64,000 bases of DNA from UBA6224 sp963800205 (GCA_963800205.1 CAWCZQ010000005.1:248001-312000); one strand, 5' to 3'. Numbered from the stretch's first letter, positions 33,725-44,462 are shown. Numbers and translations are program-made. Notes: a model not told the origin generated them from the letters alone.

Positions 33725-34183
33725 ATGACCGAATTAGGCCCCTACACAGGCAATTCTGCCGAACCCATCGCACCAGAACAAGTTTCACAAATGATTCACC
33801 AAGAGAGCGTGCCAATTGTATACCAGGGAGAGGAGCAAATCACACGCGTCACTACCGATCAGCTATTAGCTGGTCTTAAAGCCGACTCCCAGCTTCATGA
33901 CCCAACCTCTAAACCCTGGCAAATCCACCCTGGCCGGCGAGCGCTCGACCAGCTCCAAGCAGATACCGATAATGCCCGCAAATACGCTGACCCGACGCGA
34001 TTTACCAGAGCGCGATCCGCCATCGCCCGTACGGCATTACGGCAGACGCAGCACGATCAGCAACAACAAGAAGCCGCACGCAAAGTAGTGTCCCTTGCTG
34101 AGTGGTCACAGAAAAAAGCTGCAGCACAACATCGGGAAGAAGCCATCAAGAGCACTACCCCGCCGCGCTCTGAGCCAATGTAG
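33725..34183 (+). CDS. Conserved-looking charged protein, unknown
   Basis: A 152-aa soluble protein rich in Gln, Ala, Arg and Glu, probably helical in the C-terminal half. No membrane segment and no motif I can name. A strong leaderless-type promoter supports that it is expressed. Its 3' end overlaps the convergent trhO gene by 29 nt. Confidence 0.65.
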   Translation: MTELGPYTGNSAEPIAPEQVSQMIHQESVPIVYQGEEQITRVTTDQLLAGLKADSQLHDPTSKPWQIHPGRRALDQLQADTDNARKYADPTRFTRARSAIARTALRQTQHDQQQQEAARKVVSLAEWSQKKAAAQHREEAIKSTTPPRSEPM

Positions 34184-35018
34184 GGCTACACGGCTGGCAA
34201 TACGGCTGTGCGTTGCACTGACTACACACCAAAATCTGCGCATTACAGGCGACATTCGCACAGTTTTGGTACCGACTCGTTGCCGCTCCACAGTGAACGC
34301 ACGTGCCAATATCTTTCGACTTGTCTGAAAACGGTAGGCTCATGCGCTTATCAAACACATAGCACTTACCCTCCCAATAACCGTCATCAGCGAACTCTTC
34401 GCCATACTTCACGATGCCGCCATCTAAGTGATACACATCTTCGAAGCCTTTATGTTTCATGTAAGCACTTAGGTACTCACAACGAATATCGCCCGTACAG
34501 TAAGTGAGTACCGGCTTGTCTTTTGGCAGCTTTTCAAGCTCTTTTTTTACTTCTTTAAACGTTTTAATCTCTGGCGCAATGGCACCTTTGAACTTGCCGA
34601 TAGCCGATTCGTAGGCATTGCGAGCATCAAATATCGTAACGTCGGGATGTTCGTCGATAAATTTATGCCACTCGGCTGGCCGTAGCGGTGTACCCTTGTC
34701 AAACACATCGAAGTCTTCTTCTGGTGCAAGGGTGACAAGCTCTTTTCTCACCTTGACACTTAAGCGAGGAAAATCTTTACGACCGCCATCGCTCCACTTA
34801 TATTCGATATCTTTAAACGTTTCGGTGGCATTCATTTCTTTGACGTATTGCTTTACGTCGTCGAGGTCGCCTCCGAGCGTGCCATTAATGCCATGCTGGC
34901 TGACTATAATTCGCCCCGTCAGGTTAAGGCGCGTACACAATTCTCGCTGCCAGCGCATCGTCATGGTTGGATCGGTTATAGGTACGAACTTGTAATAGAG
35001 GATAATCTTTTGCATCAA
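34155..35018 (-). CDS. trhO: TrhO, tRNA U34 hydroxylase (rhodanese-like)
   Basis: A 287-aa protein with the YceA/TrhO N-terminal domain (GRIIVSQHGINGTLGG) and a rhodanese domain (FDARNAYESAIGKFKGAI). The active-site loop is YCTGDIRCEYLSAYMKHKGF, with the Cys in YCTGDIRCE, followed by VYHLDGGIVKYGE. The C-terminal Cys pairs (CVHCG, CNAQILVCSQC, QPYCQPC) form the zinc-like tail. It uses O2 to make 5-hydroxyuridine at tRNA position 34. TTG-ATG lie together at the start; a TAAACT box is 9 nt before the ATG (35015). Confidence 0.93.
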   Translation of the reverse strand: MMQKIILYYKFVPITDPTMTMRWQRELCTRLNLTGRIIVSQHGINGTLGGDLDDVKQYVKEMNATETFKDIEYKWSDGGRKDFPRLSVKVRKELVTLAPEEDFDVFDKGTPLRPAEWHKFIDEHPDVTIFDARNAYESAIGKFKGAIAPEIKTFKEVKKELEKLPKDKPVLTYCTGDIRCEYLSAYMKHKGFEDVYHLDGGIVKYGEEFADDGYWEGKCYVFDKRMSLPFSDKSKDIGTCVHCGAATSRYQNCANVACNAQILVCSQCNAQPYCQPCSPTLAQSAAG

Positions 35019-35032
35019 TAATACAGTTTACC

Positions 35033-36688
35033 TTATCTGGTGACGGTCAGCCAAATAGCATAGAAAGCGAGGGCGACAGTCACGATCGTCAAGAAGGCGA
35101 TGAGTGCCGCAGAAGGATTGCGCTGCGATGATTGACTAGATGCGCTCGAACGCTGCGGCGAAGTCTTGGCAGGTGATTTAGTCTGGGAATCGTCGGCCTT
35201 GCTTGATGCAATATCATTCGTGGACGGCTGTTGCTGGTACGTAGATGAAACGCCTGATTTTTGCGTATCTTGTTCTGGTTCTTTCGGGCGCATGCGGGGA
35301 TCGCGCTCAAATCGCATCTCCTTCACCATAACCTCTCGGGCTAACGAACGTCGTAGGTCATGACCAGCATAGTATTCCTGTATCAGCCGCCTGAGCCCTG
35401 ACTCGTCTACCAATTTCGCGTCGTACACTCGCCTGAGGTTGGTTTCCCCGAATTTTATTTTTTCGCTCACTTGCATAAGCTCTTCTCTGGTAAGAACCGG
35501 AGTAACTTCCTTGGATACTGGTTGAGGCGATGTTTGCTCCGGCGTACGGGCGGGCGGACGTTGCTCTGCACCTGGTTCTCGGTTGGCCAGCGATGCGCCA
35601 TGCCGGGGCGACGCTTCGGCAGCCGCACTCGATAGGGCAGCGGCGGCACGAGCCGGCTGCCGTTCTTGTTGATTGGCTTTAGTAGGCGTCTGGCGAGGCG
35701 TCATTTCTGGCGGTCGAATAGTGTGATGATCACGTGCTACCCGAGCAATTGCCTCCTCTTTAGCAACGATTTTTTGTTGCAAATCAACCACTTGGGATTC
35801 CAGTTTCTTATGAACAGTGTTGAGGCGCTTTTCGGTCTTGATACGACCTCGGCGGCGACCAATCATATAACCCACCACACCGCCCACCAAAAGTCCGCGC
35901 TGTTGCGCTGTTCGCTCTCGATAATGAGCTTCGTCGGCATCGACCATTTGTTCGGGCTGGACCGACGATACTTGCTCGACGGGTTGCGGCAAGGTCTGGC
36001 TCGACAAATTAGCCACATGTAATGGTTCATCTGGCCGCAGCTCATGGAGTGCTGGTTCCTGCCCTTGCCGTGGCGTAGCTTCTGGTGTCGTCTCGGCAGT
36101 CTGGTGAGCGTCCGGGTTGTCGGTTAATTCGCCGACCGATTCATCGTAAGCTTCTTGAATATCTTCTTCGACTTTTTTACCCGGCTCATGTTTGGTAAAG
36201 CGTTGCCGTAGTGAAAGTAGGAGCGTCTGAGTCGCCAGACGGCTGGGTTCGTCCTCTGATTCTGCAGCAGGTGCTGATGTCTCCGGCTCCGCCAGCTCCT
36301 GCAGTCTCGCCTCGACGTACGCTTGCATAACCAGTAGCTGCTCTTCTTCACTTAACTCTTCGAGTGGTGCTTCTGGTTCGGCGAACTCCTCTGTTTCGGT
36401 CGATTCTTCGCTCGTTTCCTTATTTGCTTCCTTTTGGGTCGGCGATGAGGGGTCGCCTACTAGTCGTTGCCAGAGCGAACGATCGTCTGGTTCTTTTTTA
36501 GCGTCAGATTCTTTTTGCTCTGTCTGTCGCGACAGTAATTTTGCTAGTTCCTGAGCTCGCTTAGTTTTCTTGCTTTTTGATGACTCTGAACTATCTTCGG
36601 TAGAATCATCCGAAGACTCTGGGTGAGAGGGCTGAAAATATTCTCGTTCCATGCGTATGTAGGTGCTCCTACTGGGTAGTAGTTGCAT
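35033..36688 (-). CDS. Tail-anchored, highly charged protein, unknown
   Basis: A 551-aa protein made mostly of low-complexity Glu/Ser/Gln/Pro/Arg stretches. One small ordered region lies near residues 275-325 (GYMIGRRRGRIKTEKRLNTVHKKLESQVVDLQQ, a basic patch then a coiled coil). A second lies near 420-470. A single membrane helix is at the very C-terminus (ALIAFLTIVTVALAFYAIWL), so nearly all of it should be cytoplasmic. The ATG at 36652, thirteen codons in, has an AGGAG upstream and is an alternative start; the first ATG lies 13 nt after TATAAT. Function unknown. Confidence 0.65.
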   Translation of the reverse strand: MQLLPSRSTYIRMEREYFQPSHPESSDDSTEDSSESSKSKKTKRAQELAKLLSRQTEQKESDAKKEPDDRSLWQRLVGDPSSPTQKEANKETSEESTETEEFAEPEAPLEELSEEEQLLVMQAYVEARLQELAEPETSAPAAESEDEPSRLATQTLLLSLRQRFTKHEPGKKVEEDIQEAYDESVGELTDNPDAHQTAETTPEATPRQGQEPALHELRPDEPLHVANLSSQTLPQPVEQVSSVQPEQMVDADEAHYRERTAQQRGLLVGGVVGYMIGRRRGRIKTEKRLNTVHKKLESQVVDLQQKIVAKEEAIARVARDHHTIRPPEMTPRQTPTKANQQERQPARAAAALSSAAAEASPRHGASLANREPGAEQRPPARTPEQTSPQPVSKEVTPVLTREELMQVSEKIKFGETNLRRVYDAKLVDESGLRRLIQEYYAGHDLRRSLAREVMVKEMRFERDPRMRPKEPEQDTQKSGVSSTYQQQPSTNDIASSKADDSQTKSPAKTSPQRSSASSQSSQRNPSAALIAFLTIVTVALAFYAIWLTVTR

Positions 36689-36770
36689 TCGTTACCAAAC
36701 GATTATAAGATAGGCAGTTACTTTTCGCAATCACCCCACCGACGCTCGCCGGATTAGCGGTCCAGCAGCA

Positions 36771-37517
36771 TTACTGTTTTTGAGGATTTTGAGCTTGAGA
36801 AGCATCTTCGGCTTCTTGCTTGCCGCCTGGACGTTGTTCGCCGGCTTGATCGCCTTCTTCTTGGTTGCTTTCATGCTCCGAATCGACAGCTGTTTCGTCG
36901 CCTGCTTCGGCATCACCACCAGCGTCATCATTAGCGGCCGCAATTGCGCTTGGTTCATAAACTGTCGCGATTGTATGGTCCGCTTCGGCCTTGATCTCGA
37001 CACCTTCAGGTACATCCAAATCAGCTACTGTGGCATGATCGCCCACTTCTACTAGCTTTTCGGCATCATAATGTAACACATCTGGCAAGTTGCCGGGGAT
37101 AGCTTCGATCAATACTTCGTCGAGTTGCGAGAGCACCACCAAACCATTGCGTTCGGCCGGGCTGCTATCGTTGCCTTCTTCGTAGCGAGGACGTACGGGG
37201 ATTTCTGCTTCGATTTTTTCATTGGCCTTTACTGCGTTGAATACGACATGGTTGAGCAGATTCTTCCTGGGCTCAAAGGTTGCCTGCTTAATGATGGCAA
37301 GGTACTTCTTGTTGCCAGCGGAAACGGCGACGGCATGGTGGCGGCCCGCTTGCTGATAGACTTTTGCCATCTCGTTATAATCACCTTGGACATTAATAGA
37401 AGGCTTGCCGTGGTCATGAATGACCGCTGGCACAAGACCGTCACGACGCAACTGGCGCACTTGCTTACCGGTGACATCACGCGGGGAAAGATTCAAAGAA
37501 ATAGTATCGGTAGACAT
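36771..37517 (-). CDS. rplY: Ribosomal protein bL25 (CTC family)
   Basis: 248 aa. The N-terminal L25 domain binds 5S rRNA (DVTGKQVRQLRRDGLVPAVIHDHGKP). The CTC-type C-terminal beta domain follows (IPVRPRYEEG...LPDVLHYDAEKLVEVGDHATVADLDVPEGVEI). The last 55 residues are an acidic, Gln/Glu/Asp-rich tail not usual in the family core. AAAGGAG stands well placed before the ATG. Confidence 0.93.
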   Translation of the reverse strand: MSTDTISLNLSPRDVTGKQVRQLRRDGLVPAVIHDHGKPSINVQGDYNEMAKVYQQAGRHHAVAVSAGNKKYLAIIKQATFEPRKNLLNHVVFNAVKANEKIEAEIPVRPRYEEGNDSSPAERNGLVVLSQLDEVLIEAIPGNLPDVLHYDAEKLVEVGDHATVADLDVPEGVEIKAEADHTIATVYEPSAIAAANDDAGGDAEAGDETAVDSEHESNQEEGDQAGEQRPGGKQEAEDASQAQNPQKQ

Positions 37518-37651
37518 CTGTGGGCACTCCTTTTATGGTTCTTCTTGTACCATTGTACTATAGCAAGACCACTGATGGTCGAATGAGAAAAATCTTACTC
37601 TCTATTTTGATATAGACCTGTATGGTCGCTATCCTGTACTCTTAAAGCACC

Positions 37652-38296
37652 ATGTTTGATGTTACTAACCTGATTCAGACCGGTGGTCTCCTGGTCCTTG
37701 CGCTTATCATTTTTGCTGAATCCGGCATGATGGTGGGGTTTTTCTTCCCTGGCGATACACTCCTGTTCTCGGCAGGCATTTTAGCCGCCAGTGGTAGTCT
37801 ACCGATCGTCCCGACTCTGCTCGTAATAGCAGGCGCCGCTATCCTTGGCGACAACATTGGCTACCACATCGGCCGGCAGCTCGGGCCGCGTCTGTTTAAG
37901 AAAGATGGCGTGGTATTTCGCCATGAGTACATCATGCGAGCCGAAAAATTTTACGAAAAGTATGGCAGCAAGACCATGCTGGTAGCGCATTTTATCCCTG
38001 TTGTCCGTACCTTTGCCCCAGTTACCGCGGGAGCCGGCAAGATGCCACTGGCCAAATATATGTTGTTCGATGCAATCGGCGATATCGCTTGGACATTAGT
38101 GGTAACCCTCAGCGGTTACTACATTGGCAGTCGAATTCCTGGTGTCGAAAACTACATAGAGCCTGTACTGCTCGCCATCATCGCAATCTTTTTGCTCCCA
38201 ACGCTGTTCCATATTGTTCGCGATGGCAAGATTCGTTCGGCTCTTAAACGACGTTTTCAAAAAAACAAAGCCCGGTCATCCGACCACTCTGAATAG
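37652..38296 (+). CDS. DedA-family membrane protein
   Basis: A 214-aa protein with about five hydrophobic helices. DedA signatures: GMMVGFFFPGDTLLFSAGILA near 28-50, GDNIGYHIGRQLGPRLF, and AHFIPVVRTFAPVTAGAGKMPL...GDIAWTLVVTLSGYYIG. DedA proteins are putative flippases or proton-dependent transporters of lipid carriers. The C-terminus is basic. It is divergent from rplY. TTGATA and TATCCT with a 17-nt spacer lie upstream. Confidence 0.92.
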   Translation: MFDVTNLIQTGGLLVLALIIFAESGMMVGFFFPGDTLLFSAGILAASGSLPIVPTLLVIAGAAILGDNIGYHIGRQLGPRLFKKDGVVFRHEYIMRAEKFYEKYGSKTMLVAHFIPVVRTFAPVTAGAGKMPLAKYMLFDAIGDIAWTLVVTLSGYYIGSRIPGVENYIEPVLLAIIAIFLLPTLFHIVRDGKIRSALKRRFQKNKARSSDHSE

Positions 38297-38308
38297 GCCG
38301 ACATTACC

Positions 38309-38337
38309 TTGGCAATTATGCGTTCTACTTTTACACT
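38309..38337 (+). promoter_or_regulatory. Promoter of the 162-aa gene, leaderless
   Basis: TTGGCA (38309-38314), a 17-nt spacer, TACACT (38332-38337), then 6 nt to the ATG at 38344. Confidence 0.7.
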
Positions 38338-38343
38338 GGACGT

Positions 38344-38832
38344 ATGACTGGCGAGGAATTTGTTTCTCAAGAAGAACTACACGAGAAATTCGAAGTAGAC
38401 TTACCATTCCATGGCAATGATCCGCGGGTAGCGATTGGCCGCTTCGAATGGTCAATGACTCGCAAGCGCGCCGAATTTTTGTTGTTCTTATCCTCCAGAG
38501 GCATGACAAAAGAAATGCTATTGGAAGTGTTTAATGCCTATCAGGATATCGAAGCGACGGCCCGGGATTTTGTTCTAGAAGGCCTGCGCGCCAAACGACG
38601 TAATTTCCGAGATAGCGACTACCATCCCCTCGATACGCTCATGACCGAAGCTACGGTCGATCCGGTGGATGAGCTGGACGAAATGCTAGGCAGCGAAGAA
38701 AGCTTGCTTCCTTACAGTCATCCGTCAGAAGAATATTGGGAAAACCTGACCGAGCTGAGCGACGAAGAGGTCCTCCAACGATTGCATGGTCTCAAAAAAT
38801 CGTGGGATTTCGCTTCAGATAGTAACGATTAG
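38344..38832 (+). CDS. Acidic soluble protein, unknown
   Basis: A 162-aa acidic protein, mostly helical by appearance, with no membrane segment and no motif I can name. The middle part (AEFLLFLSSRGMTKEMLLEVF) could be a small helical domain. It is expressed from its own leaderless-type promoter and its stop overlaps the convergent uvrA stop by 4 nt. Confidence 0.65.
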   Translation: MTGEEFVSQEELHEKFEVDLPFHGNDPRVAIGRFEWSMTRKRAEFLLFLSSRGMTKEMLLEVFNAYQDIEATARDFVLEGLRAKRRNFRDSDYHPLDTLMTEATVDPVDELDEMLGSEESLLPYSHPSEEYWENLTELSDEEVLQRLHGLKKSWDFASDSND

Positions 38833-41639
38833 AGCATAGCCTTTAAGTACTGACCAGTGTAGCTGCCTTTTACTTTTGCTACCTGTTCGGGAGTTCCAGT
38901 AGCAATGATCTGTCCCCCGGCATTACCGCCCTCAGGACCCATATCGATCACATGGTCGGCGTTTTTTATGACATCCAAATTATGCTCGATGACGACCATG
39001 CTGTTGCCACTGTCCACGAGAGCATGCAACATGTGCAATAATTTATCGACATCCGCCATATGTAATCCGGTCGTTGGCTCGTCGAGAATATACAGAGTAC
39101 GGCCAGTCGAACGACGAGATAATTCCGTACTGAGCTTAATGCGCTGGGCCTCACCCCCGGATAGCGTCGTGGCCGGCTGCCCCAAACCGATGTAGCCGAG
39201 GCCCACATCGACAAGGGTCTGGAGCTTACGGGCGATAGCTGGCTGGTTTTCGAAGAAGTCCAGGGCTTGCTCACAGGTCATTTCAAGCACGTCACTGATG
39301 GTTTTGCCTTTGTAGGTTATCTCGAGTGCTTCACGGTTGTAGCGCTTGCCATGGCAGACCTCACACGGTACGTAGACATCCGGCAAAAAGTGCATCTCTA
39401 TCTTGATGATGCCGTCGCCGGCGCAGTTCTCACAGCGGCCACCCTTGACGTTAAAGCTAAACCTGCCAGCAGAATAGCCTCGCAGTTTGGCTTCTGGTAC
39501 ACTGGCAAACAATTCGCGAATGGGCGTGAACAGTCCGGTATATGTGGCGGGATTGGAGCGCGGCGTCCGCCCAATTGGGCTTTGATCGATGATGATTGCT
39601 TTATCGAGTTGCTTAATGCCCTCGATATCGTCATGTTTGCCGGGTACGGTATTGGCTCGCATGAGCCGAGCTTGCAGTTCTTTGCTCAATATATCGTTAA
39701 TCAAACTTGACTTGCCAGAACCGGACACGCCGCTGACGACCACAAACTGGCCAAGCGGTATGTCGACTGTGACATTCTGCAAATTATGTTCCCGAGCGCC
39801 TTTGATGATTACCGATTTTCCATTACCTTTGCGCCGTTTTTTGGGAGTGGCGATTGATTTCTTGCCAGACAAATACTCGGCAGTAATGCTACCCTTAGTC
39901 TTTGCAACCTCATCCGGGCTGCCAGCTGCCACCACATGACCGCCGTGAATACCGGCGCCGGGTCCGATATCTACCAAATAGTCTGCTGTACGGATTGTGT
40001 CTTCGTCGTGTTCCACCACAATTACCGTATTGCCGAGTTCTTTGAGATGTTTAAGTGTGCCGATGAGACGATTGTTGTCGCGTTGGTGCAGGCCGATACT
40101 AGGCTCGTCGAGCACGTACAGCACGCCCTGGAGGCCCGAACCGATTTGCGTGGCTAACCGAATACGCTGCGCCTCACCGCCAGACAACGTCGTTGCACTT
40201 CTCAGCAGTGTCAGGTAATTGAGCCCGACATCTTGCAAAAACTGCAAACGGGCACAGATTTCTTTCATAATAAGCTTACTGATTTTTTGGTGCTGAGCAT
40301 TAAACTGGAGGCTCGTAAACCACTGTTGCGCTTCGTCGATAGAGCGGTCACAGATGTCCATTATGGACTGACCGTCTATGGTAATAGCCAGAACTTCTGG
40401 CTTGAGACGGCGGCCCTTACACTTGTAGCAAGGCTTTTCTTGCATGAACTTTTCAATATCGCGGCGCACAAAGTCGCTATCGGTTTCGCTATGCCGGCGT
40501 TCCAGATTGGGTACGACACCCTCGTAGGTTGTATTAAAGCTGCGGCCACCACCGAGCGATACCTTATAGGTTTCGTCGCCGGTGCCGTACATTATCCGGT
40601 CGATGTCCTCAGGCTTTAATTGGCCGGTGGGTACGTGCAGGCTAAAGTTATGGCGTTCCGCAACCGCTTGAAGCTTTTTCATCCACCAAGCATCAGCATG
40701 GAATCGGTTAAACGGCCGAATGGCGCCCTCAGCTATCGTCAGACGGCCGTTCGGTATTACCAGCTCCGGATCTACTTCTAGGCGCGAACCAAGGCCTGTG
40801 CATACCGGACAAGCCCCGTGGGGGCTATTGAAACTAAAGGTACGTGGCTCTAGCTCCGGTATAGAGATTTCTGGGTGGTCGGGGCAGGCGTACATCAACG
40901 AATAGGTATGCTCTTCTTTGCTATCGGCGTTCACCACCGTCAGGCGGCCATCGCCGATATCGAGAGCCTGCTCGACGCTTTGACTTAAACGGGTACGACT
41001 GTCGTCGTTATTAACCAGTCGGTCGGCCACTACTTCGATGGTGTGTTTGTACTTTTTGTCGAGCTCGGGGAATTCATCGAGCGCATAGACGACGCCATCA
41101 ACCCGGACACGGGCAAACCCAGCGCGGCTGAATTGCTCGGGAATGTGCTCAAACGCACCTTTTTTATCGATCACAATCGGCGCCAGGATCATCAGGCGGG
41201 CGTCCTTGGGCAAGGCTGCTACCTGGCCGATAATATCGGCATTTGTCTGGCGCACCACCGCCTGGCCATCAATCGGACAATGTGGCGTGCCGACGCGGGC
41301 AAACAGAAGCCGCAAATAATCATATATCTCCGTAACAGTGGCGACGGTACTACGGGGGTTTCGGCTAGTGGATTTTTGATCGATAGAAATCGCTGGGCTC
41401 AAACCATCAATCTGATCAACGTCCGGCTTTTCCATGAGACCCAAAAATTGTCGGGCGTATGAACTCAGCGATTCAACATAGCGCCGCTGACCTTCGGCAT
41501 AGATAGTATCAAAAGCCAGGCTCGACTTACCTGACCCACTCAGGCCAGTGATAACGACGAGTTTATTGCGCGGCAACTCAACGTCTATGTTTTTGAGATT
41601 GTGCTCACGCGCACCTTGGACAATTATTTTCTCACTCAT
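38829..41639 (-). CDS. uvrA: UvrA, excinuclease ATPase subunit
   Basis: A 936-aa protein with two ABC ATPase halves: Walker A GLSGSGKSS near residue 32 and GVSGSGKSS near 634, signatures LSGGEAQRIRLA and LSGGEAQRIKLS, and zinc-binding Cys sets (CPVCTG, CYKCKG, CENCAG...CEVCHG). UvrA finds bulky DNA lesions and loads UvrB. The length is normal. TATAAT lies 10 nt before the ATG, so the mRNA has almost no leader. Confidence 0.97.
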   Translation of the reverse strand: MSEKIIVQGAREHNLKNIDVELPRNKLVVITGLSGSGKSSLAFDTIYAEGQRRYVESLSSYARQFLGLMEKPDVDQIDGLSPAISIDQKSTSRNPRSTVATVTEIYDYLRLLFARVGTPHCPIDGQAVVRQTNADIIGQVAALPKDARLMILAPIVIDKKGAFEHIPEQFSRAGFARVRVDGVVYALDEFPELDKKYKHTIEVVADRLVNNDDSRTRLSQSVEQALDIGDGRLTVVNADSKEEHTYSLMYACPDHPEISIPELEPRTFSFNSPHGACPVCTGLGSRLEVDPELVIPNGRLTIAEGAIRPFNRFHADAWWMKKLQAVAERHNFSLHVPTGQLKPEDIDRIMYGTGDETYKVSLGGGRSFNTTYEGVVPNLERRHSETDSDFVRRDIEKFMQEKPCYKCKGRRLKPEVLAITIDGQSIMDICDRSIDEAQQWFTSLQFNAQHQKISKLIMKEICARLQFLQDVGLNYLTLLRSATTLSGGEAQRIRLATQIGSGLQGVLYVLDEPSIGLHQRDNNRLIGTLKHLKELGNTVIVVEHDEDTIRTADYLVDIGPGAGIHGGHVVAAGSPDEVAKTKGSITAEYLSGKKSIATPKKRRKGNGKSVIIKGAREHNLQNVTVDIPLGQFVVVSGVSGSGKSSLINDILSKELQARLMRANTVPGKHDDIEGIKQLDKAIIIDQSPIGRTPRSNPATYTGLFTPIRELFASVPEAKLRGYSAGRFSFNVKGGRCENCAGDGIIKIEMHFLPDVYVPCEVCHGKRYNREALEITYKGKTISDVLEMTCEQALDFFENQPAIARKLQTLVDVGLGYIGLGQPATTLSGGEAQRIKLSTELSRRSTGRTLYILDEPTTGLHMADVDKLLHMLHALVDSGNSMVVIEHNLDVIKNADHVIDMGPEGGNAGGQIIATGTPEQVAKVKGSYTGQYLKAML

Positions 41640-41682
41640 TAGCCCATGGATTATACGGGAAAATTAACGTAGGTCGAGTAGC

Positions 41683-42264
41683 TTAGGCACTACTCAGCAT
41701 TTCGGCATGAAGCCGTCGAAGTTCCTCTACCTTATATAACTTCTTGTGATACGGAAATAGCACAGGTCGCCCATCGGGTAGCGTTACGCTTGGAGGCATA
41801 TTTTGTAGTTGGTGAATATGAAAATGTTTGGCCACCGGATTACCATCCCGATATTGTAGCGCTATGGTAGAACCATTTGGCATCGTAAGGCGTGGTATCG
41901 CCTGGCGCATGATTTGCTTACGCTCTCGTTCGTTAACGTAGTCATCAAGCGTAATCCCTCGCTCTTCCATAATAAGACGCAGATTATTATCGATATGCTC
42001 GGGCGTGAGTAGCTGCCCTCCCATAGCTTCTTTGACGAGCGCTATCAAATCATCTTGCGTCAGCACCGGCAGTTCTTGTTTTGTCATATGCTGGAGTGTC
42101 TCAAGCTCTTTCTTTATAGAGCGGAGCTCTTGTTGCGCCGGTCCGGCTTGTTTAAAAACCTTATCGAGTACCAGTTGCATATTCTGCGGAGTTGCCCGAG
42201 CTTCAACTTCGTGTTGACGACCCAGATCAACGACTTCACCAAATTTATGGCGCATCACTTGCAT
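41683..42264 (-). CDS. Helicase-associated-type small protein, unknown
   Basis: A 193-aa soluble protein. The C-terminal 70 residues (TMPNGSTIALQYRDGNPVAK, then LPDGRPVLFPYHKKLY) recall the C-terminal domain found in HrpB-like helicases, although the match is loose. The N-terminal 110 residues are helical. It begins 56 nt after the end of the HrpA-type helicase frame on the same strand and may be its partner or a detached tail. AGGA lies before the ATG. Confidence 0.55.
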   Translation of the reverse strand: MQVMRHKFGEVVDLGRQHEVEARATPQNMQLVLDKVFKQAGPAQQELRSIKKELETLQHMTKQELPVLTQDDLIALVKEAMGGQLLTPEHIDNNLRLIMEERGITLDDYVNERERKQIMRQAIPRLTMPNGSTIALQYRDGNPVAKHFHIHQLQNMPPSVTLPDGRPVLFPYHKKLYKVEELRRLHAEMLSSA

Positions 42265-42320
42265 AAGTCGTCCTGCTCGCCATACCGTCTAGTCAGGGCG
42301 CCAGCGACAGAGGTGAACCG

Positions 42321-44462
42321 CTACTGCACAAGGATACGTGGATCTTCTAAGACGGTAATATTCTCAATGATATGTCGCTGCCGTGCTTCGCCGTCCATAA
42401 AGTACTCAACACGATACGGACTACCAACCAACAGACCAGGTTTGCCGCTAACAACACTACGATTACTAATTTCTCGTTGTTCTTCGGATTCTTCATTAAG
42501 TCGAGCATAATTTCCGTCACCAACGTGCCGATAAACCCAGTCAGCCAGGCCCGCAAATACCGCCTTTCTAATGTCATTCTTCTCGTCTTCATTAGGTGGT
42601 ATCAAATCGCCGTCATATGCATCTGTCCGATGGACGATTTTGCGATGCAATTCTTGGGCTCGTCGCAAATTGCGAACATCAAGATCCAACGCTGTCAACT
42701 CGCGATCAGTCAAGTCCTGTGTCGCAATAAATATATCGAGTTGCGCTAACAGATCAGAGGAAGTTTCATCGGTCAGTTGCGCCCAGGCTTTGCCGACATT
42801 GTGGGCAAAGTACGGTAAGCCCCCCACCTCCAAGGATGAGACGATTGCCGAGACGTGGGCCCGAACAATGGGCGAAAAACGATAAGACTCGACCAACATA
42901 CGAGCCGATGATGGTTGGACGGGGAATTCATTCATGCGGCGGCCGACACTTGTCAGTTCTCCATCATCATCTATTGCACCCAGACGCCATAATTTTTCTT
43001 TGGCGGCATGAACCGCGGCTTTATCAATCGGGTGAAAGAGACTCAGCTCAGCCAAATCAATGCCCGCTGCCATAGTTCGTAACGTGGTACGGTCAAGATC
43101 CGTGCGGAGAATCTCCGCCTTCGCAAACTTAGGCCTTGAAATATATGATACATACTCCGCATCGTGATTATAGCGCGTCAAAATATACGTACCAGGACCG
43201 ACCCGACCCGTACGGCCGGCACGCTGATCACAATCTGCTTGAGAGCAGGGGAACATACCCAAACCTTCTACGCCTTCGAGATCCAAGTCAACATGCCGCT
43301 CCTGGCCCGAATCAATCACCACATCGACCCCGTCAATAGTGAGGCTCGTCTGCGCCACATTGGTCGAAACAATAATTTTGAGACCTTCATATGGTTCGCT
43401 GATTTTATCTTGTTCCTCTGGCGAAAGTTTGGCGTGCAGTGGCAAAATACGTGTTTCTTTGGCGGTATTTAGCGGCAACAGTCGACGACCGCGTCAATGG
43501 TATCGCTAATTTCTCGCTTCCCTGCAACAAAAACGAGGATATCTTGTCTGGATCTTCTGTAGCACTTTTTATGATTTCATTCACGACGGTTGATTCCGGT
43601 TTTTCATACCGCTCAATCTCATGAGTTCTTCCAGGTACTTCTATCACTGGCGGCAATACGCCGGTGGCTTCAGCGAAATAACTGGCCAGCCGATGTGCAT
43701 CCATGGTGGCACTGGTCAGCACGTATCGTTCGGCGGCCATTTTGCTATTACGGCTACCCTTAGCCCGCGAAGCAGCGGAGGATGCCCCATAGTTGTCCTG
43801 TTCTATCAGAGTCTGCACGCGATCTTTTATAAGGGCCGCGCTCACTTCCATATTAGTGTTCCACTCGTGGACTTCGTCATTAATGGCCACAAAAAATTCA
43901 TCCGTCTCACGGTTATCGAGACGACGGAGCATTTCTATGTCGTCGGTTGATACTAAATTTTTGATTTTTCGGTAACGGTCGATTTTTCTGCAGTCTGATA
44001 TCCGACCAGTCCAGATGCACGTTCCGGTCCGAGCGATTGTGTTAATTCTTCTTGCATACGCTCGCAAACTTGCCGCGCGGCAATTCGTCGTGGTTGAGAT
44101 TCATAAATCCGATCGAAGCCGGCTTGGAGTAGTATCTGGGGCAACTGCGTACTCTTACCGCTACCCGTTTCACCGACAACAATAGTAACGTAATTATCGT
44201 TAACAGCTTGGGTAATTTCTTTGCGGTAGTCCGCTATTGGCAGCTCTGGATTACCTAGTTCTTCAGCGTACATCCCCGGTTCCGGTACTATATTAAGTCT
44301 TCTCGCGATATTTGCGGCGAGATCGGAACGAGTAGTGTCGTAATCGGCCGAGGGGACAGGTATGTTACCACGTTCGGAATAAAATTGTGGTGGCACTACT
44401 TGCTGATAACCCTTAACGGGTGTATGGTTATGACCAACCGGACCAAAATCTCTACGAAGCAT
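42321..44462 (-). pseudogene. HrpA-type DEAH RNA helicase with three frameshifts
   Basis: Three frames together spell one helicase of about 714 aa. The N-terminal part has Walker A GETGSGKST and SQPRRIAARQVCERM. The next frame gives MLRRLDN and the DExH box as NDEVHEWN, then LTSATMDA. A third frame gives DILVFVAGKREISDTIDAV. The first frame then resumes with LPLNTAKETRILPLHAKL, STNVAQTSLTIDGV and QRAGRTGR. The shifts lie near 43960 (in an A run), 43543 and 43490, and each fits loss of one base. The net length is again a multiple of three. Three losses in one gene favour true decay, but long-read errors are possible. GGAGAGG precedes the ATG. Confidence 0.85.
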